64,000 nt of DNA, taken from the IMG/VR virus record IMGVR_UViG_3300044988_001028, positions 1 to 64,000 of that record; one strand, 5' to 3'. Source of the DNA: a virus. Made by a program: the position numbers and the translations under genes. The notes beneath the pieces are model-generated. The model saw only the letters and a list, made by a program, of their open reading frames with translations. It did not search any database and had not been told where the DNA came from. Positions 43,141 through 51,519 of the stretch are shown piece after piece (the first letter of the stretch is position 1; each line of letters starts with the position of its first letter).

Positions 43141-43812
43141 TTAAGACTTTGTTATCTCATCAACTCTTCTTTTAAGTTTTCCTATACCAACTTCCGTCAT
43201 AACTACAAACTGCCAACCTCTTGCTTGGCAGTGATGTTGACATGCAGCCCACTTAGCGTGATTTTTTGGCAATTGCGTTTGATTGGCTGGCTTTATTTCC
43301 CATATTTCTACATGTCCATCCATAAAGTAAATACTAAGATCCGGATTGTATTCGTGCTTTTCTCCTTCAAAAATATAATCAACTTTGAATGGTTCAACAT
43401 CGTATTTTATAACTTCTGGCAAATATTCTAATTGTTCATATACTTCTACTTCGTAGCCACTTCGATAATGCATTTCTTTTCTATTTTTTCCTGACATGAA
43501 ATAACCTTCACGAAATTTTGGCTTTTGCTGCTTTAATTTTCCACTTTTTTTATCAATATCTTTCCAGATTGTTGCTCGCATTTGTCCTATCTTTGGAATA
43601 TCTTTTTCATGCGGATGCTTTGATTTAAAATGTAGCCTTAGATCTCTGACTGGACAACCACATCTTTGTAGTGGGCATACAACATAATCACGACCAAGTT
43701 CGTGAGTATCCTTTATGTGTTTGCTATACTCGTCATATTCGTAATAGGCTCTGCCACATACGAAACATTGATATTTGCGAACATGATTATTTTTTTGAAA
43801 TGGCAATGTCAT
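43141..43812 (-). CDS. Zinc-finger plus PD-(D/E)XK (TnsA-like) endonuclease
   Basis: The 223-residue protein has a C2H2-like finger (YQCFVCGRAYYEYDEYSKHI..H) and a second zinc motif (VCPLQRCGCPVRDLRLHFKS..H), about 14-65. A nuclease domain follows: YRSGYEVEVYEQLEYL (catalytic Glu), YNPDLSIYFMDGHVEIWEIK (Asp and ExK) and WQFVVMTEVG. This order matches TnsA-type restriction-fold nucleases. A sequence- or structure-specific DNA nuclease in replication or packaging is likely. Its start overlaps the preceding gene's stop by 4 bases. Confidence 0.75.
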   Translation of the reverse strand: MTLPFQKNNHVRKYQCFVCGRAYYEYDEYSKHIKDTHELGRDYVVCPLQRCGCPVRDLRLHFKSKHPHEKDIPKIGQMRATIWKDIDKKSGKLKQQKPKFREGYFMSGKNRKEMHYRSGYEVEVYEQLEYLPEVIKYDVEPFKVDYIFEGEKHEYNPDLSIYFMDGHVEIWEIKPANQTQLPKNHAKWAACQHHCQARGWQFVVMTEVGIGKLKRRVDEITKS

Positions 43813-44180
43813 TTAATTTTTTTGTGCAGAATTTTTTCTGCTTCATCTCTGTCTAAAATTTTAATTTTTTTCATTTCTTTCATATTGAACATTGATTCTG
43901 ATTTTTCGTCATTGATACTTTTAACGATATTTATTGCAAGGACTCTAATTTCGTCTCGAACTCTTTTATCTTCTTTTTTGTCATTCATTGTGGCAAATGT
44001 CAATCTGCCATCTTCGTTTGCTCCATAGATATTGTCACCTTTTTGAAAAAAGAAAATTAATTCATTTTCATCAAAAAAATTTTGAATCTTATCTTCCTTA
44101 AGAAGATATGTATCCCAAGTTGCCATGGTGTTTTTAAAATTTTCTATATCGTTCATCATATATTTATATATCCACGCCAT
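43809..44180 (-). CDS. Hypothetical protein upstream of zinc-finger nuclease
   Basis: The 123-residue acidic/basic protein includes NTMATWDTYLLKEDKIQNFF and ENELIFFFQKGDNIYGANED. The true start could be one of the ATGs at 44159 or 44156 (MMNDIENF); no choice has a good ribosome site. On the minus strand TATAAATA occurs within the first codons of the long form, so a late promoter would favour a still later start. Family not recognised. Confidence 0.5.
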   Translation of the reverse strand: MAWIYKYMMNDIENFKNTMATWDTYLLKEDKIQNFFDENELIFFFQKGDNIYGANEDGRLTFATMNDKKEDKRVRDEIRVLAINIVKSINDEKSESMFNMKEMKKIKILDRDEAEKILHKKIK

Positions 44181-44269
44181 CCTAAAACAAAATTATTATG
44201 GAACAGTACAATAGTTTATTTTAATTAATTGTTTTTCATAAGTTAGCGGGTAATATTATATATAGAAAT

Positions 44270-44746
44270 ATGAGCTTCGCAGGATTCAAAAAATATATTG
44301 AAGAAATGGACCCTTCTCCTGAGAAAAAATCAGAAGATGAAGGCAGTGAATCTACGCCAGTTGGAAATGATTATATTGATACACTCGAAGATGAGTTTGG
44401 AATTAAATGGAAAGATTTATCTTCACTTTTGACTTCAGAGCCTTGGGTTGCAACTCATTTTATGATGGGCAAGCCAAATTATGAAATGTCATACAAAGCA
44501 TCTTCTTGGGAAATCGATCCAGAATCAATTTCTAAAAATGGAGCATATATTCGTTTAAAGCCAGACAAGAGAACGAGAAGTTTTCTTAAAAATGGAAGCC
44601 TTAATAGGGCTACACCAGATAAAAATAAATATTATTTAAGTCGTGACGAACTTGTAAAATTTTTGACAACCGCATGGGTTCCTGCACCACCACCAGCAGA
44701 TGCAGGTGGTATGCCTCCAGATGCAGGTATGGGAGGGATAACATGA
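44270..44746 (+). CDS. Small protein with capsid-targeting-like N-terminus
   Basis: The 158-residue protein opens MSFAGFKKYIEEMDPSPEKK, a variant of the Phe-Lys-x-aromatic motif seen in other genes here. A charged linker and a compact alpha/beta part follow (FGIKWKDLSSLL, ATHFMMGKPNYEMSYKASS), then a Pro/Ala/Gly-rich tail (PAPPPADAGGMPPDAG). No Shine-Dalgarno is visible; TATATATA lies about 7 bases before the ATG. It overlaps the next gene by 4 bases. Confidence 0.6.
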   Translation: MSFAGFKKYIEEMDPSPEKKSEDEGSESTPVGNDYIDTLEDEFGIKWKDLSSLLTSEPWVATHFMMGKPNYEMSYKASSWEIDPESISKNGAYIRLKPDKRTRSFLKNGSLNRATPDKNKYYLSRDELVKFLTTAWVPAPPPADAGGMPPDAGMGGIT

Positions 44747-44943
44747 TATCGTTCAAAGAATGGTTGAAACAAAATGAAGTCGCAACAGCAGCAGCACCAG
44801 CTGCGGGTGGCGGAATGACATCGACTGGTGATGTGGCTGTTTATGCAAGACCTATTGGCATTGGAACAGTGACTAGAAAATCACCAAGTTTGATAACTGT
44901 TGATGATCTTGAGAAAAAAAAAAGAAAAAAAGTAAAATTTTAA
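44743..44943 (+). CDS. Small protein with capsid-targeting-like N-terminus
   Basis: The ATG at 44743 overlaps the previous stop (ATGA) and gives 66 residues: MISFKEWLKQNEVATAAAPA, an Ala/Gly linker and a basic end (EKKKRKKVKF). The first ten residues closely match the motif of the genes at 47634 and 47928. A basic C-terminus would suit DNA binding inside the head. GGGAGGG precedes the ATG. Confidence 0.65.
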   Translation: MISFKEWLKQNEVATAAAPAAGGGMTSTGDVAVYARPIGIGTVTRKSPSLITVDDLEKKKRKKVKF

Positions 44944-45072
44944 AAATGTTTCCTAATCTGCCAGATGTTGTCATGGGAGACATAGGTTGGTTCTAATTGC
45001 TATTCTCATTTCCCTTTATTTTTTCTATAATATAACTCATAGAATAAGATTTAACTATTTTGGAGTTATCTC

Positions 45073-45957
45073 ATGCATGATGTTTTGACAAATGTTTCAG
45101 AAAAAACAATTAAATGCTTGGACAAGGGTCATGTGACGATTCTTGATGTTATGCCAAGACTTGTTCCAGATGACAGGAAGACCGCAGATTATGCAATAGT
45201 TCAAGCTGCTAGAGTTTCTTATGGAGATGGAACTAAGACCATTAATGAAGATAGAGGATTGATTCGTTACCTGCTTCGTCAGAAGCACACAACCCCATTC
45301 GAAATGATTGAAATAAAATTCAATGTGAAAATGCCCATATTCATAGCCAGACAAATGGTAAGGCATAGAACCGCTAACATTAATGAATACAGTGGAAGAT
45401 ATTCAATGATGAAGGATGAATTTTATAAGCCAGAAATTGAAAATGTGAGGCAACAATCATCAGTAAATAAACAAGGAAGTGGCGAATCAATAAATGAAGT
45501 TGATGCTTCTAACTTCATTGAAAAAATAGATTTTATCTGCAATCAATCATATGAGGAATACGAAAAAGCAATTCAAAATGGTGTGGCTAGAGAACAAGCC
45601 AGAATGCTCCTACCAGTCAATTTGTATACAGAGTGGTATTGGAAAGTGGATCTGCATAATCTTTTGCATTTTTTAGCCTTGCGTTGCGATGCTCATGCCC
45701 AATGGGAGATTAGAGTGTTTGCAAATGCTATGCTAGAACTTATCAAACCTATTGTTCCTTGGGCTGTTGAAGCTTGGGAGGACTATCATGAGCATCGTGG
45801 AGCGATTAGATTGACCAAATTGGAAGTAGATGCAATGGTCTCATCCTTGGGAGGAATATCTGTGAATTCTTTAAAAACAGATAATAAAAGGGAACAGGAA
45901 GAGTGGAAAACTAAAGCTGCAATGCTTGGCTTGTCTGTTAAAAATATAGAAAAATAA
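45073..45957 (+). CDS. thyX: Flavin-dependent thymidylate synthase
   Basis: The 294-residue protein contains the ThyX signature RHRTANINEYSGRYSMM (about residue 97-113; family pattern RHRxxSxNExSxRY, with Ala-Asn replacing the first Ser region). It also has ARVSYGDGTKTINEDRGLIRYLL and REQARMLLPVNLYTEWYWKVDLHNLLHFL typical of the FAD-binding tetramer. It makes dTMP from dUMP using FAD and methylene-tetrahydrofolate. The dCMP deaminase and dNMP kinase in this window supply and use its substrate and product. TATAAT (45026-45031) and GGAG lie upstream. Confidence 0.92.
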   Translation: MHDVLTNVSEKTIKCLDKGHVTILDVMPRLVPDDRKTADYAIVQAARVSYGDGTKTINEDRGLIRYLLRQKHTTPFEMIEIKFNVKMPIFIARQMVRHRTANINEYSGRYSMMKDEFYKPEIENVRQQSSVNKQGSGESINEVDASNFIEKIDFICNQSYEEYEKAIQNGVAREQARMLLPVNLYTEWYWKVDLHNLLHFLALRCDAHAQWEIRVFANAMLELIKPIVPWAVEAWEDYHEHRGAIRLTKLEVDAMVSSLGGISVNSLKTDNKREQEEWKTKAAMLGLSVKNIEK

Positions 45958-46003
45958 ATTGTGTAACTCAAATAATAGCAACATCTATTATTGGGCTGCA
46001 CAT

Positions 46004-47392
46004 ATGAAGAATATTATAGAATCAATTAATTCTAGCAATTTAAAAATTGGAATCGTTGGAGATTCTATGTTGGACGAATATTTCAATGTAAATGTTCGAA
46101 AAATATCTCCAGAATTTCCAATTCCAGTAATGCATTCAGAGGAATGCATGCCAAGTGCAATTCTTCCGGGCGGAGCCGCTAATGTTGCATATCAGCTTAA
46201 AAATATAAATAAAAATACATTTCTATGTTCTTTCTTAGATGATTCTGCGAATGAAATTTTACAAAAAAATAAAATTGATACATCATTATCGGTGAGTATA
46301 AGTCCTTATTTGGTTCCAAGAAAAAAAAGATTTTATAGTTCGGATTTTCCGACATATCGTTGGGATGTCGAGAAAAATAATTATGGCATGAACAAAGATG
46401 AATTGCAGGAGGCTTCTGAAAATCTTTGCAAAAAAATCATGTCAAAAGATTTTGATGTTTTGATATTTTCTGATTACGACAAAGGATTATTCGCCAATTC
46501 AATTGTTTCTTCTTTGGCAGAAAAACATCCATGCTCCATAAGGATTGTTGATCCAAAAAAAGATATTACAAAGTGGAAAGGATGCACACTCATAAAACCA
46601 AATACACAAGAAGCTTGTGCGATTACCAATGAAAAAGAAAAGCCTAAGCAAATTGATTCAATAATAAAACAAACTAATTGTAAGTCTGTAATTATAACTT
46701 CGGAAGGAAGTGGGTTTTTTGGATTTAATGAAAATTACTTTGAATATAAGAATCCAAAATCAGACAAACAAGCCAATAGTGTTATTGGTGCAGGAGACTG
46801 TTTTATTGCATTTTTGGGATTATGCTTGGGCAACAACATACCACTTGAAGAAGCTGCTGAATTCGCATTTTCTATGGGTTTAATTTATGTCACAGAAAAA
46901 CACAACAAGCCATTAGATATCGACACAATTAAAAAAACAGTTATTGGAAGTTCTTCCAAAATTGTTGATTACAAAAGATTTAAAAAAAGAGATTTTAAGT
47001 TGGTCGTTACAAATGGATGTTTTGATATTTTACATGCAGGGCATATAGAGAGTTTAGAATTTGCTAAAAAGCAAGGTGATAAACTTCTTGTTGCTGTCAA
47101 TAGTGATGAGTCGGTTGGGAAGTTAAAGCCGGGTCGCCCTGTGAATAAAATTCAACATCGAATGCAAATGCTCGCTGCGTTAGAGTGTGTTGATTATGTC
47201 GCTTGTTTTGAAGAAGACACACCAATTGAAATTATCAAACATTTAAATCCAGAGGTTTTGGTAAAAGGTCATGATTATATTGACAAGGAAGTAGTTGGCA
47301 GAGATTATGCTGGAAAGGTTGTTTTTGCTCCATTTGTCGATGGATTGTCAACAACAAATATAATCGATTCAATTGTCAGAAAAATAATTTAA
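46004..47392 (+). CDS. hldE: Bifunctional heptose 7-phosphate kinase / heptose 1-phosphate adenylyltransferase
   Basis: The ATG at 46004 (MKNIIESINSSNLKIGIVGD) gives 462 residues, close to E. coli HldE (477). The N-terminal PfkB/ribokinase-type domain has GDSMLDEYF, PGGAANVAYQL and the catalytic GAGDCFIAFLG (about 262). The C-terminal nucleotidyltransferase domain has TNGCFDILHAGHIESL (about 335), VKGHDYI and STTNIIDSI. The enzyme makes ADP-D-glycero-manno-heptose, a precursor of Gram-negative LPS core. Both domains look intact. It may support sugar decoration of virion or host surface or keep heptose supply during infection. Confidence 0.92.
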   Translation: MKNIIESINSSNLKIGIVGDSMLDEYFNVNVRKISPEFPIPVMHSEECMPSAILPGGAANVAYQLKNINKNTFLCSFLDDSANEILQKNKIDTSLSVSISPYLVPRKKRFYSSDFPTYRWDVEKNNYGMNKDELQEASENLCKKIMSKDFDVLIFSDYDKGLFANSIVSSLAEKHPCSIRIVDPKKDITKWKGCTLIKPNTQEACAITNEKEKPKQIDSIIKQTNCKSVIITSEGSGFFGFNENYFEYKNPKSDKQANSVIGAGDCFIAFLGLCLGNNIPLEEAAEFAFSMGLIYVTEKHNKPLDIDTIKKTVIGSSSKIVDYKRFKKRDFKLVVTNGCFDILHAGHIESLEFAKKQGDKLLVAVNSDESVGKLKPGRPVNKIQHRMQMLAALECVDYVACFEEDTPIEIIKHLNPEVLVKGHDYIDKEVVGRDYAGKVVFAPFVDGLSTTNIIDSIVRKII

Positions 47393-47592
47393 TCACACAA
47401 ACATTTGTTTTTACATTTGTCATTTTCGTGAGGACAATTGCATTTTTTTTCACACACACACATGCCACATGTTTTATGATCATGTTTAATTTGATTTTTG
47501 ACACCAGAAAGTTGTGAATACATTACGAAAATACTTAGAAAAAAACCAAAAATCATACCAAACAAAACTCTAGTTAAACAACATTTTTTCAT
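47389..47592 (-). CDS. Small membrane-anchored Cys-rich protein
   Basis: The ATG at 47590-47592 (AAAGGA site) gives 67 residues: a basic start MKKCCLTRVLF, one membrane segment (about 8-27, LFGMIFGFFLSIFVMYSQL) and a Cys/His-rich tail (CGMCVCEKKCNCPHENDKCK) with ten Cys in about 25 residues. The tail could bind metal or be exposed in the periplasm. It overlaps the HldE end by 4 bases on the opposite strand. Confidence 0.6.
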   Translation of the reverse strand: MKKCCLTRVLFGMIFGFFLSIFVMYSQLSGVKNQIKHDHKTCGMCVCEKKCNCPHENDKCKNKCLCD

Positions 47593-47633
47593 TTTATTCC
47601 TTTCTTCTATATATATGTTTATAAGGAGTAAAT

Positions 47634-47924
47634 ATGAATTCATTCAAAAATTGGTTGAAAATTACAGAAGAGGGCGATTTTGATGCACAACTTTCTGGAG
47701 CCATCCAAGGAAAATCAGCGATGCTTTCTGCAGACCCAAAGATTGGGAACAATCCAAGTGCAATTGCCGACAAGATCATAAAAGACACAGAAGTTAAAAA
47801 TCTAATGTTAAAATCTAAAAATCCAGTAACACTTAATCCAGCAGCATTACAAAAAACAATTAAGACTCAATTGGATGCTGCTCAAAAAGATCAGGGTAAA
47901 GCTACAGCTGGAGTTCTAAAATAA
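47634..47924 (+). CDS. Small protein with capsid-targeting-like N-terminus
   Basis: The 96-residue protein begins MNSFKNWLKITEEGDFDAQL and continues as an Ala/Lys-rich helical protein (PAALQKTIKTQLDAAQKDQG). AAGGAG lies 7 bases before the ATG and TATATATA about 20 bases before. In T4, internal proteins with such a leader are cleaved after a Glu by the prohead protease; TEE at residues 11-13 would fit. It is 3 bases upstream of another motif-bearing gene. Confidence 0.65.
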   Translation: MNSFKNWLKITEEGDFDAQLSGAIQGKSAMLSADPKIGNNPSAIADKIIKDTEVKNLMLKSKNPVTLNPAALQKTIKTQLDAAQKDQGKATAGVLK

Positions 47925-47927
47925 TAA

Positions 47928-48083
47928 ATGAAAACTTTTCAGCAGTTTTTAAATGAGAAGATGTATGGCTTCAATTCTAGAGGGTCAAATTCTCCCACAC
48001 AATTAATGTCTAAAAGTGTAAAGCCAGCAAAGCCAATTTTTAGTCTCTTTTCTCCTTTACACTTGAATAAAAAGAAAAAATAA
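47928..48083 (+). CDS. 51-residue protein with capsid-targeting-like N-terminus
   Basis: A short frame of 51 codons starts 3 bases after the previous stop. It opens MKTFQQFLNEKMYGFNSRGS, the closest match here to the T4 capsid-targeting leader MKTYQEFIAE, and ends in a basic run (HLNKKKK). Except for the leader it resembles nothing known. The match to the T4 sequence and the position next to a second motif gene support that it is real. Confidence 0.6.
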   Translation: MKTFQQFLNEKMYGFNSRGSNSPTQLMSKSVKPAKPIFSLFSPLHLNKKKK

Positions 48084-48095
48084 CTCCATTAGATC

Positions 48096-48713
48096 ATGAT
48101 AAGTTACACAGGTGAAAATCTAAGCGTTTTGATTTGTTGTTCGCATCTTTTGCATCATGATTGGATGACATTTCTTAGTTGGTATTCTTTCCAGCAAAAT
48201 CTTCCAGATGCAAAAATTTCAATATTGTGTAATCGAAAAGATATGAAATTCAATTTATTTAATTGGACTAAGCGTCTTGGCGTTACATTTGAAATAACAA
48301 AGAATGATAATCCAATCTCTTGCTTGAACTATGCTCTTAAAAAATCTTATGTTAAATATCCCGTGCTTGTCATATCACCAGACATAATTTGCTTGCAAGA
48401 ATTAGATGATGAAGAAAGCATTATCAGTTCAAAGCAAAATTATAAAAAAGAAAATTGTTATATTTTGTATAACGAAGTTGATGATATTGTAAAAAATGAA
48501 AATTTATTTGCTAATGTCAAAGAAAATAAATTTTCTAGATTTGTTTCATATTCTTCTGGGTGGGGGAACTTTAATACAGATTCATGGATAAATAAACTTG
48601 GGAATCCATTGAGTGTCTATTCCAAACATGACAATGTGATGCTTACTATTAATGAAAGACGATTTTCAAATATATGGAAAGATGCATGTAATGTTTTCCA
48701 TAGTGTTTGTTGA
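48096..48713 (+). CDS. Glycosyltransferase-like (GT-A fold) hypothetical protein
   Basis: The 205-residue protein has alternating strands and helices like the start of GT-A enzymes (LSVLICCSHLLHHDWMTFLS, AKISILCNRKDM, YPVLVISPDIICLQEL). No DxD motif is seen; SPDIIC occupies its place. It could be an inactive relative or an unrelated Rossmann-type protein. It follows the motif-bearing genes and precedes small unknowns. Confidence 0.45.
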   Translation: MISYTGENLSVLICCSHLLHHDWMTFLSWYSFQQNLPDAKISILCNRKDMKFNLFNWTKRLGVTFEITKNDNPISCLNYALKKSYVKYPVLVISPDIICLQELDDEESIISSKQNYKKENCYILYNEVDDIVKNENLFANVKENKFSRFVSYSSGWGNFNTDSWINKLGNPLSVYSKHDNVMLTINERRFSNIWKDACNVFHSVC

Positions 48714-48722
48714 GGAGAAAAA

Positions 48723-48998
48723 ATGAAGCGATTTGATTATTATGATGACGAAGAGAATGAAGACGAATCAAACGAACCTCCAATTTCACCGCAAGAATAT
48801 AAAGAATTGATTGCAGAAGATCAAGCTTTACAGCAAGAAGGTGTCGAACTTACATATTTGGCTTTGAATCAAAAGTTAATTGCTAAATCTATAAAAGTCT
48901 GTGAAAAATCTTTCTTTTGGAAGTTTTATAGTTTGCAAACTCAATTAAGCATGATCTCGAAGGTATATTTTCAGTTGCGAGATCTACAAGAAATTTAG
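48723..48998 (+). CDS. Hypothetical acidic small protein
   Basis: The 91-residue protein (MKRFDYYDDEENEDESNEPP) is strongly acidic at its start and helical afterwards (ALQQEGVELTYLALNQKLIA). GAGGAG precedes the ATG. No family is recognised. It forms an operon with the zinc-ribbon gene. Confidence 0.6.
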   Translation: MKRFDYYDDEENEDESNEPPISPQEYKELIAEDQALQQEGVELTYLALNQKLIAKSIKVCEKSFFWKFYSLQTQLSMISKVYFQLRDLQEI

Positions 48999-49009
48999 GA
49001 ATATATATC

Positions 49010-49357
49010 ATGCCAACATATGCGTTCGAATGCAAGAAATGTACAAAAGTATGGGAAGAAGTAGCGGAATACGATAAAACTGGAAAATATTCAAAAGTTT
49101 CCTGCCCTAAATGTAAATCAAAATCCAAAAACAAATTATTGACTACTTGTCGTTTTAGTTTCACAAATCCAGTAGGAACAGATGTTTGGAATAGTGAATC
49201 AAAAGGGCATGATTATCGACATAATTTCAATGTTGATCGTCCCGGCGGTGTCCGAGACCAAAGAAAAAATGCAAAAGAAAATAGCCATATGGGATCAGAA
49301 CCATATAGTCCAATAAATGATATTGATAGTGATTCTTCATGGGGCGAAATAAAATAA
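49010..49357 (+). CDS. FmdB-type zinc-ribbon protein
   Basis: The 115-residue protein starts MPTYAFECKKCTKVWEEVAE and has a second CxxC pair (VSCPKCKSKSKNK), the FmdB/CxxC_CXXC_SSSS regulatory-type zinc ribbon. The remaining 65 residues are polar and low in structure (SESKGHDYRHNFNVDRPGGV). Small zinc ribbons of this type are common in phages; binding to nucleic acid or protein is probable. Confidence 0.72.
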   Translation: MPTYAFECKKCTKVWEEVAEYDKTGKYSKVSCPKCKSKSKNKLLTTCRFSFTNPVGTDVWNSESKGHDYRHNFNVDRPGGVRDQRKNAKENSHMGSEPYSPINDIDSDSSWGEIK

Positions 49358-49440
49358 TCATTTATATGTCTTTTTTAATTTTGTGAACTCACCTTATAAT
49401 AATGCAGATCTAATTAACTAGATTTTTATTGGAGATTTAA

Positions 49441-51513
49441 ATGGACGAACTTAAAAGATTCATAGGCAGATTCAATCAAAGCAAATTTAAAATTCTTAAC
49501 GGAGAAATGTCATTTTCCGAATACATTGATCTGTGCTATCAGCAACCAAGACTTGTTCGTAATTCTTGGCAAATGATTTACGACATGATTATGGAAAAGG
49601 GTTGTCATGCCGTTGAAGAATACAGAAAGACATACAAACATTATAATTTTTTTGATAATCAGGAATGTCCAATCATTGGTCTGACACCAACTAAGGATTC
49701 TTTGGTTAAGTTCATCAAAGGTGCAGCTGGATATTTTGGTACTGAAAAAAGAATTCTTCTTTTGCACGGACCTGTAGGTAGCTCTAAATCTACAATCTGT
49801 AGATTGTTCAAGCGAGAATTGGAAAATTATTCCACAACCGATGCTGGTGCTTGGTATACTTTCAAATGGATAAATCTTCCGACTGGACAAGATGGAATTT
49901 ATGTCAAAGAAGAAGACGAATGCCCAATGCATGAGCAGCCACTTAAGTTGCTTCCTCCAGAAATTCGTAAACCTATTATGGATGATTTGAATCGAGTTCT
50001 TTCTGAGTCTGTATCTGCAGAAGAGAGAAATGAACTATATGCATTGAAGTGCGAGGGAGAGCTTGATCCAAGATGCAAGTTCTTTATGAAAGAACTTTTG
50101 ATTAGGTATGATGGAGATCTCGAAAAAGTTCTCGAAAAACATATTCGAGTAATTCGAAAAACATATAGCGAAGCAGATCGTGTTGGTATCGCCACATTCC
50201 AACCGAAAGATGAAAAAAATCAAGACTCTACAGAACTTACAGGTGATATTAATTTTAGTCGTATCAGCACCTTTGGTTCCGACTCTGACCCAAGAAGTTT
50301 TAATTTTGACGGAGAATTTTGTGTCGGAAACAGGGGAATTATAGAGTTTATAGAAGCTTTGAAGTTAGATCAAGCATTTTTATATGATCTCTTGGGAGCA
50401 AGCCAAGAGCAAAGTATTAAGCCGAAGAAGTTTGCACAAGTCTCTATTGATGAGGCAATATTTTGTCATACCAATAGCCCTGAATACGAAAGGCTTAGAA
50501 GCAATCAATATATGGAAGCGTTGCGTGACAGGACTGTAAAGATCGATGTTCCTTATACTCTTCGATGGGGCGAAGAACTTAAAATCTTGGAAAAAGATTA
50601 TGGTGTAGATAGGGTCAAACAACATATCGCACCACACACACTTGAAGTTGCTGCTCTATGGGCAGTTTTAACCAGACTTCATGATGATAAGGATGGTAAA
50701 ATTTCCTTAGTCGAAAAGGCAGAGCTTTATGACGGCAAACTTCTTTCTGGATGGACAGAAGAGCAAGTCAAAGAATTAAAGGATAGGTATCCTGATGAGG
50801 GTATGACCCGTGGTGTTTCAGTTCGTTATGTTCAAGATAAGCTTTCAAACTGCCTAGCCAATAATCATGACTATGTAAATATGTTCATGGTTCTAAATGA
50901 GCTTCGTGAAGGTTTAGAAGGAAGTTCTTTGTTGAACAATAAGGATGATGTTGGTCGATACATCACATGTATTGATTTAGTAGTTAAGAAGTTGACTGAA
51001 ATTTTAAAAGCCGAAGTTCAGAAGGCTCTTGTTGGTGATGAAGATGCGATTATTCGCCTTTGTGCTAATTACATTGATAATATCATGGCGTATATCAACA
51101 AAAGTAAGATTAAAGATCCAATCACAGGGCAAGATAGAAAGCCTGATGAAAGATTGATGCGAGCCATTGAATCTAAGATCGACATACCAGAACCGGGTGC
51201 TGATGATTTCCGTAGGCAGATAGCTGCTTTTATTGGCGACCTTGCAATCAAGCACAAGCAATTTAGTTGGGATTCTAATCCAAAATTGAGAAAAGCTTTA
51301 GAAGCAAAGCTTTTTGAAGATGTAAAAGATACCATTAAGTTGTCCGCACTCAATGTTAGCGGAGCAACTGTGGTTGATAAGGATATTCAAGAAAAAATAG
51401 ATGCGATTAAAACTCGCCTTATCAAACAGTATGGTTATAACGAAAGATCTGCAACTGATGTTCTAGATTTTGTTGGATCTATATTTGCAAGAGGCGATCT
51501 AGCCGAGGAATAA
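49441..51513 (+). CDS. prkA: PrkA-type serine protein kinase
   Basis: The 690-residue protein corresponds to PrkA/YeaG (about 640 residues). An AAA-like ATPase N-domain has LLLHGPVGSSKSTICRLFKREL (Walker A, about 108-129) and ISTFGSDSDPRSFNFDGEFC. The central conserved part is ANRGIIEF-like (VGNRGIIEFIEALK) with IDEAIFCHTNSPEYERL, then the C-terminal kinase-like region. In E. coli YeaG is a stress and nitrogen-starvation kinase co-expressed with YeaH; in Bacillus PrkA affects sporulation. The next two genes are the same partners as in bacteria. A TATAAT box and GGAG site lie upstream. Confidence 0.9.
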   Translation: MDELKRFIGRFNQSKFKILNGEMSFSEYIDLCYQQPRLVRNSWQMIYDMIMEKGCHAVEEYRKTYKHYNFFDNQECPIIGLTPTKDSLVKFIKGAAGYFGTEKRILLLHGPVGSSKSTICRLFKRELENYSTTDAGAWYTFKWINLPTGQDGIYVKEEDECPMHEQPLKLLPPEIRKPIMDDLNRVLSESVSAEERNELYALKCEGELDPRCKFFMKELLIRYDGDLEKVLEKHIRVIRKTYSEADRVGIATFQPKDEKNQDSTELTGDINFSRISTFGSDSDPRSFNFDGEFCVGNRGIIEFIEALKLDQAFLYDLLGASQEQSIKPKKFAQVSIDEAIFCHTNSPEYERLRSNQYMEALRDRTVKIDVPYTLRWGEELKILEKDYGVDRVKQHIAPHTLEVAALWAVLTRLHDDKDGKISLVEKAELYDGKLLSGWTEEQVKELKDRYPDEGMTRGVSVRYVQDKLSNCLANNHDYVNMFMVLNELREGLEGSSLLNNKDDVGRYITCIDLVVKKLTEILKAEVQKALVGDEDAIIRLCANYIDNIMAYINKSKIKDPITGQDRKPDERLMRAIESKIDIPEPGADDFRRQIAAFIGDLAIKHKQFSWDSNPKLRKALEAKLFEDVKDTIKLSALNVSGATVVDKDIQEKIDAIKTRLIKQYGYNERSATDVLDFVGSIFARGDLAEE

Positions 51514-51519
51514 TAGAAC

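Noticed and set aside
44946-44996. 16-codon frame MFPNLPDVVMGDIGWF before thyX
   Set aside because: No ribosome site and too short to tell from chance, though a leader peptide cannot be excluded.
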